Source: Bifidobacterium choerinum (lineage in GTDB: Bacteria > Actinomycetota > Actinomycetes > Actinomycetales > Bifidobacteriaceae). Taken from it: a stretch of DNA of 64,000 bases. Below, piece by piece: positions 54,973 through 64,000 of the stretch; position 1 is the stretch's first letter; each line of letters starts with the position of its first letter. The position numbers were made by a program, and so were the translations under genes. The notes under the pieces are model-generated. The model did no database searches and was not told where the DNA came from. It saw nothing but the letters and a program-made list of their open reading frames with translations. The DNA is taken from assembly GCF_000741135.1 (NCBI RefSeq), contig NZ_JGYU01000002.1, positions 437,880 through 501,879 on the forward strand. The letters are read 5' to 3'.

Positions 54973-55791
54973 ATGGCCTTCCCAGATCGTCGACATGAAC
55001 CCGTCCGCCACGAATCCCCGACGCTGCGCGCGCTGCGCCGGCACTGGCCGACGGCGGCCGTCGTCGTCGCGATCCTCGCGATCTGGCAGATCTGGGTCGA
55101 CGCCGCCCATCCCCCGGTCACGGCGATCGCCTCGCCGAGCCGGATCGTCGTCGCGGCGGCGCAGGCGTGGCCGACGCTGTGGCCGGCGACGCTCGTCACC
55201 TTCGCCGAGGGCGTGTGCGGCTTCCTGATCGCCTGCATCATCGGCGTGCTGCTCGGCGTCGGCATCCACTGCTCGCGCACGGCGTACGCGGCGCTGTTCC
55301 CGCTGCTCGCGGCCGCGCAGACATTGCCGCTCATCTCGATCGCGCCGCTGTTCCTCATCTGGTTCGGCTTCGAGCCGGTCGGCAAGGTCGTCATCGTCGC
55401 CGTGTTCGCGCTCTTCCCGATCGTCGTGCAGACGATGCGCGGCCTCGAGGCGGTGCCCGCCTTCTACGACGACGTCGCGACGACCTGCGGCGCGTCGCGC
55501 GCATGGACGCTGTTTCACGTCGACCTGCGCGTCGCGGCGCGCCAGATCTTCGGCGGCGTGCGCGTCGCCGCCGCCTACGTCTTCGCGACGGCGGCGACCG
55601 CCGAGTACCTCGGCGCGCGCCGCGGCCTCGGCATCTGGCTGCAGGCCGCCTACAACTCGTTCCAGACGCCGCTGATCTTCGCGGCGACCTTCGTCATCAT
55701 CGTCATGACGGCGCTGCTGCTGCTCGCCGTGCACGCCGTCGAACGGCTGACGATCGGCGCACCCGGCGACGACGAGGACCCGGACGCGTAA
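54973..55791 (+). CDS. ABC transporter permease (ThiX/SsuC-like)
   Basis: The 272-residue protein has about six membrane helices and the EAA loop that contacts the ATPase (DDVATTCGASRAWTLFHVDL). It is of the binding-protein-dependent type that works with NMT1/THI5-like receptors, for example for pyrimidine precursors of thiamine, riboflavin or sulphonates. The receptor gene follows after 115 bases, but no ATPase gene is present. ATG at 54973 has AAGGTG five bases upstream. Confidence 0.88.
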   Translation: MAFPDRRHEPVRHESPTLRALRRHWPTAAVVVAILAIWQIWVDAAHPPVTAIASPSRIVVAAAQAWPTLWPATLVTFAEGVCGFLIACIIGVLLGVGIHCSRTAYAALFPLLAAAQTLPLISIAPLFLIWFGFEPVGKVVIVAVFALFPIVVQTMRGLEAVPAFYDDVATTCGASRAWTLFHVDLRVAARQIFGGVRVAAAYVFATAATAEYLGARRGLGIWLQAAYNSFQTPLIFAATFVIIVMTALLLLAVHAVERLTIGAPGDDEDPDA

Positions 55792-55906
55792 GCAGCCGCG
55801 CTCCCCGGCGCCGCCATCGCCGGCCATTTCGACCTCCCCATCCTCATCCCCGTCATCCGTCGCCGATCCCCATCGCCGACCCGTCATCAGTTGTCAGGAG
55901 AGACTC

Positions 55907-57010
55907 ATGACCTTCCGCCGATTCCTCACGCGCGCCGCCGCGGCAGCCGCCGCGCTGTGCTCCGTCCTCGCCTTCGCCGCATGCGGCGCCGACCGCCACG
56001 CCGGCGTCGATGGCCTGCGCCACGTCACGTTCATGCTGTCGTGGGCGCCCGACACGAACCACATCGGCGTCTACGTCGCCCGCAACAAGGGCTACTACCG
56101 GGACGCCGGCCTCGACGTCGACATCGTCGCCGTCGCGCAGTCCGGCGCCGAACAGGCCGTCAACAACGGCGTCGCCGACTTCGCGCTGTCGAACCTGACG
56201 AACGTCGGCGTCTACGCGACGAAGGGCGCGCAGCTCAAGCAGGTCATGCAGGTGCAGCAGAAAACGAGCGCGATCTGGTGCGCGCTCGCGTCGAACAAGG
56301 CGATCGAGCGTCCGCGCGACTTCGACGGCAGGACCTTCGCGACCTTCGGCTCGAGCGAATCGGACGCCGTCGTGCGCCGCATGATCGAGACCGACGGCGG
56401 CAAAGGCGATTTCGACAAGGTCACGGTCGGCACGTCGACCTTCGCGACGCTCGCGTCGGGACGCGCCGACTTCGGCGGCTTCTACGCCACCTGGGAGGGC
56501 GTGCAGGCGAAGATGAACGGTCCCGAGCTGCGCTGCTTCACCGAACCCGACTACGGCGTGCCCGGCAACGCCGACTCGATCGGCATCATCACGAGCGACC
56601 GTCTCGTCGACGACGACCCCGAACTCGTGCGCGCCTTCGTCCAGGCTACGCAGCGCGGCTACCGCTACGCCTACGAACACGGCGACGAAGCCGCCTCCAT
56701 CCTCGTGCACGACGCGCCCGAGGCGAACCTCGACGAGGCCTTCGTCGCCGAATCGATGCGGACGATCGTCGACGGCCAGTACTGGGGCGACCGCAAGCAG
56801 ATCGACGACGGCGACTTCGTCCTCGGCTCGATCGACTACGACGGCACGCAGCGCTACTTCGACTTCCTCGCCGAATCGGACGCCTACGCCGACGCGAACG
56901 GCCGCGTCGTGCACGAGGCGCCGCGCTCGCACGACCTCGCGACCGACGAGTTCCTCGCAGGCGGCGCGCGGACGCGGCACACAACACACAGTGAAATCCA
57001 CACACAGTGA
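55907..57010 (+). CDS. NMT1/THI5-like substrate-binding lipoprotein
   Basis: A lipoprotein receptor of 367 residues. The signal peptide ends in the lipobox LAFAAC (Cys about 26), to be processed by the LspA encoded in this window. The mature part is NMT1/THI5-like: VTFMLSWAPDTNHIGVYVARNKGYYRDAGLDVDIV (in parts), AQSGAEQAVNNGVADFALSN, and GRADFGGFYATWEG. Such receptors bind thiamine pyrimidines, riboflavin or similar rings. AGGAGAGACTC precedes the ATG. The last codons run into a short tandem repeat. The ligand is not shown; neighbouring nucleoside hydrolase suggests a base or nucleoside-like compound. Confidence 0.9.
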   Translation: MTFRRFLTRAAAAAAALCSVLAFAACGADRHAGVDGLRHVTFMLSWAPDTNHIGVYVARNKGYYRDAGLDVDIVAVAQSGAEQAVNNGVADFALSNLTNVGVYATKGAQLKQVMQVQQKTSAIWCALASNKAIERPRDFDGRTFATFGSSESDAVVRRMIETDGGKGDFDKVTVGTSTFATLASGRADFGGFYATWEGVQAKMNGPELRCFTEPDYGVPGNADSIGIITSDRLVDDDPELVRAFVQATQRGYRYAYEHGDEAASILVHDAPEANLDEAFVAESMRTIVDGQYWGDRKQIDDGDFVLGSIDYDGTQRYFDFLAESDAYADANGRVVHEAPRSHDLATDEFLAGGARTRHTTHSEIHTQ

Positions 57011-57040
57011 AATCACGCGCAGTGAAACCATTCGTGAAAC
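56989..57040 (+). repeat. GTGAAA direct repeats across the lipoprotein stop
   Basis: CAGTGAAAT occurs at 56989 and 57005, CAGTGAAAC at 57020 and CGTGAAAC at 57033, with spacing of 16, 15 and 13 bases. The first two copies sit in longer near-identical 16-base units. They cover the end of the lipoprotein gene and the gap before the nucleoside hydrolase. Confidence 0.75.
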
Positions 57041-57049
57041 AATGACCGT

Positions 57050-58315
57050 ATGACCTCTTCATCGCATTTCGTCCTGAGCATGGACACCGGCGTCGACGAC
57101 GCGCTCGCGCTCGCCTACCTGATCGCCTCCGGCGCGCATATCGTCGGCATCAGCGCGACCTATGGCAACGTATTGCAGCAGCAGGCGGCGCGCAACACGC
57201 GCGTCATGCTCGACGTGCTCGGCCACGCCGACGTGCCGGTCGCCGACGGCGCACGCCACCCGTCGTGGGCGCCGCTGTTCGTCGCCGACGCCGGCTGCGC
57301 GCGCTTCCACGGCCGCAACGGCCTGGCCGACCTGCGCATCGGCACGTCGGCGACGCCCAAGGAACGCCCCGGGCGTGTCATCGCCTCGTCCGCCGACGGC
57401 ATCGTCACGTTGTCGACGGCGGACGTCAGGAACCACATCCGGCAGGGCCACGCGATCTCGGTCGGCGGCTACCCGGTCGGCGACCCGCACGCCGAACTGC
57501 CGACGATCCCCGAGTTCTTCGCACGCGCCGGCCTCGCGACGTCGGAGAAGCTCGGCTTCCCCGACGAGGACTGCGCGACGATGACCGACGGCGCGCGGCT
57601 CATCGTCGACGCCGCGCGACGCTACGGCCATGACCTGACGATCGTCGCGACCGGTCCGCTCACCGACGTCGACGTCGCGCTGCGCGCCGACCCGGCCACC
57701 GTGCGCCGCGCGCGCATCGTCTTCATGGGCGGCGCGCTTACGCAGGAGGGCAACTGCTACGACCTCGTCTGCGAGACGAACGTCCTGCAGGATCCCGAAG
57801 CGGCCGACCGCGTGCTGCGCGCGCACGCCGACACGACGATGGTCGGCCTCGACGTCACACACCGCTGCCTGCTCGGCCCGGCTGACGTAGCCCGGTGGCT
57901 CTCCGTCGTCGGCGAAGGCAACGGCAATGACGGCGACGATGCCGCCAACGGCGACGCGGGCAGGGCGGGCATGCGCAGCCAGCGCCACGTCGCGTTCCTG
58001 CTCGCGAGCCTCGCGAACTTCTCGATCCGCGCGAACCGCGCGAGCGACCCGATCTTCGCCGCCGGCATGCCGCTGCACGATCCGCTCGCCGCGGCCGTCG
58101 CGCTCGACCCGACGCTCGTGACGACCTTCGCCCTGCCGATGATCGTCGAGACGCGCACCGGCGACGGCGTCGGCGTGCGCGGCCGCACAATCGGAGACCC
58201 GCGCGCCGCGCTCGATGACGCGACGGATACGCATGTCGCGCTCGGCGTCGACGGCGCCGGATTCGTGCGCCGCTTCACCGACACGATCGCCGGCTTCCTC
58301 GCCTCGCTCGGCTAA
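57050..58315 (+). CDS. Inosine-uridine-preferring nucleoside hydrolase family protein
   Basis: Hydrolyses nucleosides to base and ribose. The 421-residue protein has the N-terminal Asp cluster MDTGVDDALALAYL (D12, D16, D17). The calcium ligands are kept, while the usual first Asp (as in DCDPG) is Ser10. It also has TGPLTDVDVALRADP, VFMGGALTQEGN, and the later DPIFAAGMPLHDPLAAAVALDP. It is about 100 residues longer than classic enzymes, with insertions around residues 85-145 and 285-310. No Shine-Dalgarno sequence is visible before the ATG. It follows the lipoprotein after 39 bases and may act on what the ABC system imports. Confidence 0.9.
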   Translation: MTSSSHFVLSMDTGVDDALALAYLIASGAHIVGISATYGNVLQQQAARNTRVMLDVLGHADVPVADGARHPSWAPLFVADAGCARFHGRNGLADLRIGTSATPKERPGRVIASSADGIVTLSTADVRNHIRQGHAISVGGYPVGDPHAELPTIPEFFARAGLATSEKLGFPDEDCATMTDGARLIVDAARRYGHDLTIVATGPLTDVDVALRADPATVRRARIVFMGGALTQEGNCYDLVCETNVLQDPEAADRVLRAHADTTMVGLDVTHRCLLGPADVARWLSVVGEGNGNDGDDAANGDAGRAGMRSQRHVAFLLASLANFSIRANRASDPIFAAGMPLHDPLAAAVALDPTLVTTFALPMIVETRTGDGVGVRGRTIGDPRAALDDATDTHVALGVDGAGFVRRFTDTIAGFLASLG

Positions 58316-58337
58316 CGGGCCGCGATGGCGGCTGCGC

Positions 58338-59132
58338 TCACGCCTGCTTGACGCCGCCGAATCGGCGATCGCGGTGGATGTAGCGGTCGATCGAGCCCCA
58401 CAGCACCTCGCGGCCGCAGTCGGGGAACAGCTCGGGCACGAAGTCGAGTTCGGCGTAGGCGGCCTCCCATGGCAGGAAGTTGCTCGTGCGCTGCTCGCCG
58501 GAGGTGCGGATGACGAGGTCGCAGTCCGGGATGTCCGGGTTGTACAGATGCTCGGCGACCATCTTCTCGGTGACACGATCGCCCTTGATGCGTCCCTCGC
58601 GCACCTCGCGCGCGATCGCCGCGGCGGCGTCGGCGATCTCGGCGCGGCCGCCGTAGTTGATGCAGAAGACGACGTCGATGACCTTGTTGTGCTTCGTGCG
58701 CTCCATCGCCGATTCGAGTTCGTCGATGACCGACTTCCACAGCTTCGGGCGGCGTCCCGACCAGCGCACGCGCACGCCCCATTCGTCCATCTGCGCGACG
58801 CGGCGGCGGATGATGTCGCGCGAGAAGCCCATCAGGAAGCGCACCTCCTGTGGCGAGCGCTTCCAGTTCTCGGTCGAGAACGTGTACAGGCTCAGATAAC
58901 GCACGCCGGCCTCGATCGCGCCGGCGATCGTGTCGAAGACGACCGGCTCGGCGGCCTGATGGCCTTCGGTGCGGATCAGGCCGCGCTGCTGCGCCCACCT
59001 TCCGTTGCCGTCCATGATGACGCCCACATGGCGCGGCACCTTGTTCTTCGGGAAGTCCGGCACGATCGTCGGATCGGAGAAGGGCGCAGCCGGGACGTTG
59101 AGGGATGTGTAGTCGACGCAGTCAAAAGCCAT
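58338..59132 (-). CDS. uppS: Isoprenyl transferase (undecaprenyl diphosphate synthase)
   Basis: Makes the polyprenyl carrier for cell-wall precursors. The 264-residue cis-prenyltransferase has VGVIMDGNGRWA (catalytic Asp41), LYTFSTENWKR, INYGGRAEI and the C-terminal DLVIRTSGEQRTSNFLPW (in part). There is no Shine-Dalgarno sequence, but the ATG is four bases after the recO stop, so it is probably coupled to recO. The exact chain length made cannot be read from sequence. Confidence 0.95.
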   Translation of the reverse strand: MAFDCVDYTSLNVPAAPFSDPTIVPDFPKNKVPRHVGVIMDGNGRWAQQRGLIRTEGHQAAEPVVFDTIAGAIEAGVRYLSLYTFSTENWKRSPQEVRFLMGFSRDIIRRRVAQMDEWGVRVRWSGRRPKLWKSVIDELESAMERTKHNKVIDVVFCINYGGRAEIADAAAAIAREVREGRIKGDRVTEKMVAEHLYNPDIPDCDLVIRTSGEQRTSNFLPWEAAYAELDFVPELFPDCGREVLWGSIDRYIHRDRRFGGVKQA

Positions 59133-59136
59133 ACGT

Positions 59137-59856
59137 TCAATCTAGCAAGCGCATCGAACGAATCGGCCGTTCGAGATAGTACTGTGCCCATTCCTCGACG
59201 GCACGCGAGGTGCATGGGTCGAGCCGCGTGCCGTCGAGCGCCTTCCAGTCGCCGTCGGCGAGCGCGCGAAGCTGGCGCAGCGTGAACGGGTCGACCGGTT
59301 TCGCCTCGGGCGTATGGTCGGCCTGGCACATGACGCCGCCGGCGGCCGCCGACAGATGCGTGAGCCGGTCGGTGCGTCCGCACACGACGCACGAGTCGAG
59401 CCGCTGTCGCCAGCCGGCGAGCGCGAGCGCGCGCAGCACATAGGATTCGGCGGTCATCTGCGCGTCGTGGCGGCCCTGCGCGAGCGCGTTGAGCGCGCCG
59501 ACGAGCAGCCGGTACTGCGCCGGCGCCGGCTCGTGCTCGCTCGTGACGAGGTCGTTGAGCGTCTCGACGATGACGTTCGCGGCGCGGTACGCCTCGTAGT
59601 CGGCGCCGATCGGGGCGGCGTAGGCGGCGATCGACTCGGCCTGGCTGATCGTGTCGAAGGTGCGCCCCTCGCCCAGCAGCAGATCGACGCGCATGAACGG
59701 TTCGACGCGGCCGCCGAAGCGCGACTTCGTGCGGCGCACGCCCTTCGCGACGGCGCGCACCTTGCCATGGCCGCGCGTGAACAGCGTGATGATGCGGTCG
59801 GCCTCGCCGAGCTTCGTCGTCCTGAGCACGACGCCTTCGTCACGGTACAGCGCCAC
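59137..59856 (-). CDS. recO: DNA repair protein RecO
   Basis: RecO loads RecA on SSB-coated DNA in the RecFOR pathway. The 239-residue protein has the N-terminal OB fold (ALYRDEGVVLRTTKLGEADRI, in part), AVAKGVRRTKSRFGG, and a zinc site with CVVCG and VMCQADH. A longer frame begins at an ATG six codons upstream, but that ATG overlaps AAAGGAG, which is correctly spaced (six bases) for the GTG at 59856. The GTG start also gives the usual N terminus. uppS follows after four bases. Confidence 0.94.
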   Translation of the reverse strand: MALYRDEGVVLRTTKLGEADRIITLFTRGHGKVRAVAKGVRRTKSRFGGRVEPFMRVDLLLGEGRTFDTISQAESIAAYAAPIGADYEAYRAANVIVETLNDLVTSEHEPAPAQYRLLVGALNALAQGRHDAQMTAESYVLRALALAGWRQRLDSCVVCGRTDRLTHLSAAAGGVMCQADHTPEAKPVDPFTLRQLRALADGDWKALDGTRLDPCTSRAVEEWAQYYLERPIRSMRLLD

Positions 59857-59953
59857 GCGCCGCTCCTTTCTCACATCGTCACATCGGAAAGCACAACAAA
59901 CGAAAGCACGACGGACATCGTACGGCCGTGCCGGCGCCGCATCGGCGTCCGGA

Positions 59954-61651
59954 TCAGAACAGGAACAGGCCCCAGAACGAGAAGCTCAGCAGGATGAGCA
60001 GCATCGTGAAGGCGACGGTCCAGAACAGGACGCGCCCGAGCCTCGTCGTCGCGACGACCGGCTGCGCGCCGCTCGTGATCTGTCTGAGCGCGCCGCGGCG
60101 CATCGGCCACTGCAGCACGCCGCGTACCGACAGCGATTCGATGATGCCGGCGAAGACGCGCGACCATGCCCACAGCAGCACGATGCACACGATCTGGATG
60201 AACGGCCAGCTCCAGTACATCATGCCGCTGTTGTCGGGCGGCGCGCTGCCCCACGCCATGTGCACGACGGCGAGGACGACCTCGGCGAAGCCGCCGAGGA
60301 ACACGAACAGCGCGACGAGCGTCACGATCGTGAGCATGAGCAGCGCGCCGCCGAAGCGTTCGCGGAAGCCGAGCGCGGGGCCGAGCCCCTTGCTGCGGTT
60401 GCGGATGTGCATGACGAGCGCGACGAGCGCGAGCACGAGCGAGACGAGCATCATGACGGCCATCAGCGCGAGCACGATCGTGCCGTAGATGGTCATGACG
60501 CGGTGGCCGTGCAGGCCGCGCGGCACCGGGATCGACTGGTAGAGCGGCGTGCCGGCGATATGCTCGCTCGTCTGTTTCAGGCCGCGCGACGTGCCGACGG
60601 CCCACGAGACCATGTCGTCGACGTAGTCGTCGGCGAACGGTGTGCCGCTCATCGACTCGTCGCCCAGGCGCAGCACATGGTTCGCGATCGGATAGCTGCG
60701 CAGCGAGACGTCCCAGTTGCCGGCGCGGTGCGCGAGCGCGAGGATCTCCTTGAATCCCTGCACCTGCGCCGTCATGACGTCCTTCGAGCCGTAGGCGACC
60801 ATCGTCGGCACCGAGTATGCCTTCGGCGTCGACGTGTGGATGTCGATGTTGTCCAGATGGAACATCGCCAGGTCGAAGGAGAACACGCGCCGCACGATCG
60901 ACTGGTAGCCGTCGTTCGCGCCGGCGAGCGCGAAGTTCTGCACGGCGAGGAACGCGAGCGAGTGGCGCGGCGAGAACACCATCGGCGACAGCAGGATCTG
61001 GAATGCGATGCCCTCGTCGAGGTCGAGCAGGTACGACGAGATCCACGTCGCCTCGCTCGTCGCGTAGATGCCGACCTTGTGCTCGTCGACGGCGTCCATG
61101 CCGCGCAGAATGTCGATGACCTGATCGTAGATGACGGCGGAGCCCTGATAGTCGCGGTTGAGGTCGGTCGTCGACCACACCGGCTTGTCGAGGACGGCGG
61201 TGACGAAGCCGGCGGACGCCATGCTCGTGGCGATGTCGCCGAAGGAGTTGTCGCAGGTGCCGTAGCCGGCGCCGTGCATGAACACCATGCCGGGCAGTCC
61301 CTTCGACGGCGCGCCCTCGGGCATGCGTATCAGGACGCGGATCTTCTGGATCTCGCCGTTCGACGGCCGTTTCGCGTCGATCGTCAGGTACTGCTTGCGC
61401 ACCTTGTAGGTGCCGTTGCCGGGCAGCCGCTCCTTCGTGTCGAAGGTGACGGCCGTGTCCGGCGTGAGCGTCGCGAAGCTCATCGCGCGCGGCTCGTCCT
61501 CGACCGGGATCCTCGTGTTCGTCGAGACGGTCACAAGGATGCCGAGCAGGATGATGAAGATCGGCAGCGTGACCATGAGCCGCTTCGTGCGGCTGAACCC
61601 GGTGGGGCGCTGCTCCTGGGTCTCGTCGCCGTGCCGTCCGCTGTCCGTCAC
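59954..61651 (-). CDS. Membrane-bound alpha/beta hydrolase of unknown substrate
   Basis: The 565-residue protein has one N-terminal membrane helix (about 25-43), an alpha/beta-hydrolase domain (about 85-395) placed outside the cell, then four C-terminal membrane helices. Hydrolase features are the oxyanion motif MVFMHGAGYG (HGAG 126-129), a nucleophile elbow YATSEATW with Ser199 where most families have G-x-S-x-G, the acid in AYGSKDV and the His in YPIANHVLRLGDE. It is not a family I can name. GTG at 61651 has AAAGGA seven bases upstream; a GTG at 61672 overlapping the ispG stop is less likely. It follows ispG and may share its transcript. Confidence 0.78.
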   Translation of the reverse strand: MTDSGRHGDETQEQRPTGFSRTKRLMVTLPIFIILLGILVTVSTNTRIPVEDEPRAMSFATLTPDTAVTFDTKERLPGNGTYKVRKQYLTIDAKRPSNGEIQKIRVLIRMPEGAPSKGLPGMVFMHGAGYGTCDNSFGDIATSMASAGFVTAVLDKPVWSTTDLNRDYQGSAVIYDQVIDILRGMDAVDEHKVGIYATSEATWISSYLLDLDEGIAFQILLSPMVFSPRHSLAFLAVQNFALAGANDGYQSIVRRVFSFDLAMFHLDNIDIHTSTPKAYSVPTMVAYGSKDVMTAQVQGFKEILALAHRAGNWDVSLRSYPIANHVLRLGDESMSGTPFADDYVDDMVSWAVGTSRGLKQTSEHIAGTPLYQSIPVPRGLHGHRVMTIYGTIVLALMAVMMLVSLVLALVALVMHIRNRSKGLGPALGFRERFGGALLMLTIVTLVALFVFLGGFAEVVLAVVHMAWGSAPPDNSGMMYWSWPFIQIVCIVLLWAWSRVFAGIIESLSVRGVLQWPMRRGALRQITSGAQPVVATTRLGRVLFWTVAFTMLLILLSFSFWGLFLF

Positions 61652-61668
61652 GTCACCGTCCTTTCCGC

Positions 61669-62883
<1,215 letters not shown>

Positions 62884-63017
62884 TCGTTCGTTCAGACAAC
62901 CATGATGCTGGCTATGCCGCCTGCGGGCGGCGAATCCATCACAGGATACACCAGCGCGTCAACGCCGCGCCCATGTCCGCACCCGCGGACGCGGGCCGCA
63001 CATGGACGCGACGGCCC

Positions 63018-64000
63018 TCAGCGCGCGGCGATGATCGCGTCGGCGCGTGCGCGCGCCTCGTGCTCGCAGGCGAGCATGTCGTCGACCGATGTGAAGCGCG
63101 GCGCGCCGCGCAGTTCGCCGTCCATCGCGTCAAGCACCCGCCCGACGGTGTCGACGATGCCCAGATACGGCAATCGGCGGTCGAGGAACGCATGCACGGC
63201 CTGCTCGTTCGCCGCGTTGAGCACGGCCGTGTGCTTCTCCGAGGCGTTCAGGCAGCGGCGCGCGAGGTCGACGGCCGGGAAGGCCTCGTCGTCAAGCGGC
63301 TCGAAGGTCCAGCTGGCGGCCGTGCTCCAGTCGCAGGCCGCGGCGACGTCGTCGAGACGGTCGGGCGCGGACAGGCCGAGCGCGATCGGCAGCCGCATGT
63401 CGGGCGGCGAGGCCTGGCAGATCGTCGCGCCGTCGCGGAACTCGACCATCGAATGGACGATCGACTGCGGATGGACGGTGACGGCGATGCGTTCGGGAGG
63501 GATGTCGAACAGGCGGCTCGCCTCGATGACCTCGAGTCCCTTGTTCATCAGCGTCGACGAGTTGATCGTGACGACCGGACCCATATGCCAGGTGGGATGG
63601 TTGAGCGCCTGCTCGGGCGTGATGTCCCGCATCCGTTCGCGCGTCCGGCCACGGAACGGGCCGCCCGACGCGGTCACGACGAGGCGGGAGACCTCGGCGT
63701 GCGTGCCGGAGCGCAGCGACTGCCAGATCGCCGAATGCTCGGAGTCGACCGGATTGATCTGGTCGGGGCGCGTCTGCGCGTCGAAGAGCAGATGGCCGCC
63801 GGCGACGACCGACTCCTTGTTCGCGAGCGCGAGCTGCGAGCCGGCCCTGAGCGCGGCGATCGACGGCGTCAGGCCGATCGATCCGGTGATGCCGTTGAGC
63901 ACGACGTCGGCGCCGCTTGCGGCGATCGCGTCGACCTCGTCGTGCCCGGCACGCACATGCACGCCGCGCGCGCCGCGCGCGTCAAGCGCCTCGCGCAGCG
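63018..64000 (-). CDS. dxr: 1-deoxy-D-xylulose 5-phosphate reductoisomerase, 5'-truncated by the window
   Basis: The second enzyme of the non-mevalonate pathway. The last 327 residues are visible; the NADPH-binding N terminus (about 60-70 residues) lies beyond the right edge. Visible motifs are VLNGITGSIGLTPSIAAL, ALANKESVVAGG, the metal and substrate site in NPVDSEHSAIWQ, TASGGPFR, MGPVVTINSSTLMNKGLEVIEA (in part) and HPQSIVHSMVEF, followed by the helical C-terminal domain ending ADAIIAAR. A gap of 134 bases separates it from ispG. Confidence 0.96.
   Translation of the reverse strand, partial: LREALDARGARGVHVRAGHDEVDAIAASGADVVLNGITGSIGLTPSIAALRAGSQLALANKESVVAGGHLLFDAQTRPDQINPVDSEHSAIWQSLRSGTHAEVSRLVVTASGGPFRGRTRERMRDITPEQALNHPTWHMGPVVTINSSTLMNKGLEVIEASRLFDIPPERIAVTVHPQSIVHSMVEFRDGATICQASPPDMRLPIALGLSAPDRLDDVAAACDWSTAASWTFEPLDDEAFPAVDLARRCLNASEKHTAVLNAANEQAVHAFLDRRLPYLGIVDTVGRVLDAMDGELRGAPRFTSVDDMLACEHEARARADAIIAAR

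Overview
The window is a GC-rich (roughly two-thirds G+C), gene-dense actinobacterial chromosome segment. It most likely comes from Bifidobacterium or a close relative in the Bifidobacteriaceae. That call rests on gene content and order: a complete mraZ-to-ftsW division and cell-wall cluster with a MurE-like stub in place of murE, an ftsZ-sepF-yggT-divIVA-lspA tail, lexA divergent from a LysM protein next to nrdR, a fructose-bisphosphate-type L-lactate dehydrogenase, thiM-thiED, a LacI-controlled GH32/permease sucrose locus, an alpha-type glutamine synthetase, and the non-mevalonate isoprenoid genes ispG and dxr. No database search was possible, so the genus is an inference.

Layout. 1-9201 (minus strand): mraZ, rsmH, ftsL-like, ftsI, a degenerate murE-like gene, murF, mraY, murD and the start of ftsW, headed by a four-repeat MraZ operator. 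9347-12806 (plus): helD and serA. 12920-13366: nrdR. 13514-14790: an A+T-richer islet holding a TTG-started small membrane protein and a broken gene for a secreted papain-like amidase. 14845-16136: an SOS pair (LysM division inhibitor and lexA) around three LexA boxes. 16169-20103 (minus): a CDF metal exporter, ldh and hflX. 20197-26287 (plus): an RsmC-like methyltransferase, hrpA and a membrane-anchored Cys-rich protein. 26476-29453: glnA and a DUF2252 protein. 29539-34969 (minus): his operon hisD-hisC-hisB-unknown-hisH-hisA, with hisA frameshifted. 35099-47192 (minus): dnaE, an RluA-type synthase, lspA, divIVA, yggT, sepF, ftsZ, dusB and glyS. 47312-50267 (plus): TPP riboswitch, thiM, thiE-thiD and a thiamine-binding protein that now reads as part of the same frame. 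50364-54727 (minus): GH32 beta-fructofuranosidase, LacY-type permease and LacI regulator. 54973-58315 (plus): ABC permease, NMT1/THI5-like lipoprotein and nucleoside hydrolase. 58338-64000 (minus): uppS, recO, a membrane alpha/beta hydrolase, ispG and partial dxr.

How it fits together. Two blocks make and control the cell wall and septum: precursor ligases, MraY, PBP, FtsL, FtsW in the first; FtsZ, SepF, DivIVA and lipoprotein processing in the second. ispG, dxr and uppS supply the undecaprenyl carrier that MraY uses. LexA connects DNA damage to division through the divergent LysM protein. Most operons show 1-4 base start/stop overlaps, which suggests translational coupling.

The most unusual points are: the MurE-like protein without a P-loop at the murE position; the A+T-rich cassette with a decayed amidase and a perfect 14-bp-arm palindrome at a frame junction; a one-base insertion in a CG run that breaks hisA; a 5-bp duplication that removes the thiD stop and fuses it to a thiamine-binding domain; an uncharacterised acidic protein inside the his operon; and 16 phased 11-residue repeats in DivIVA. 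The three frame defects could be real or could be assembly errors, and need read-level confirmation. No tRNA, rRNA, CRISPR array, insertion sequence or prophage was seen.
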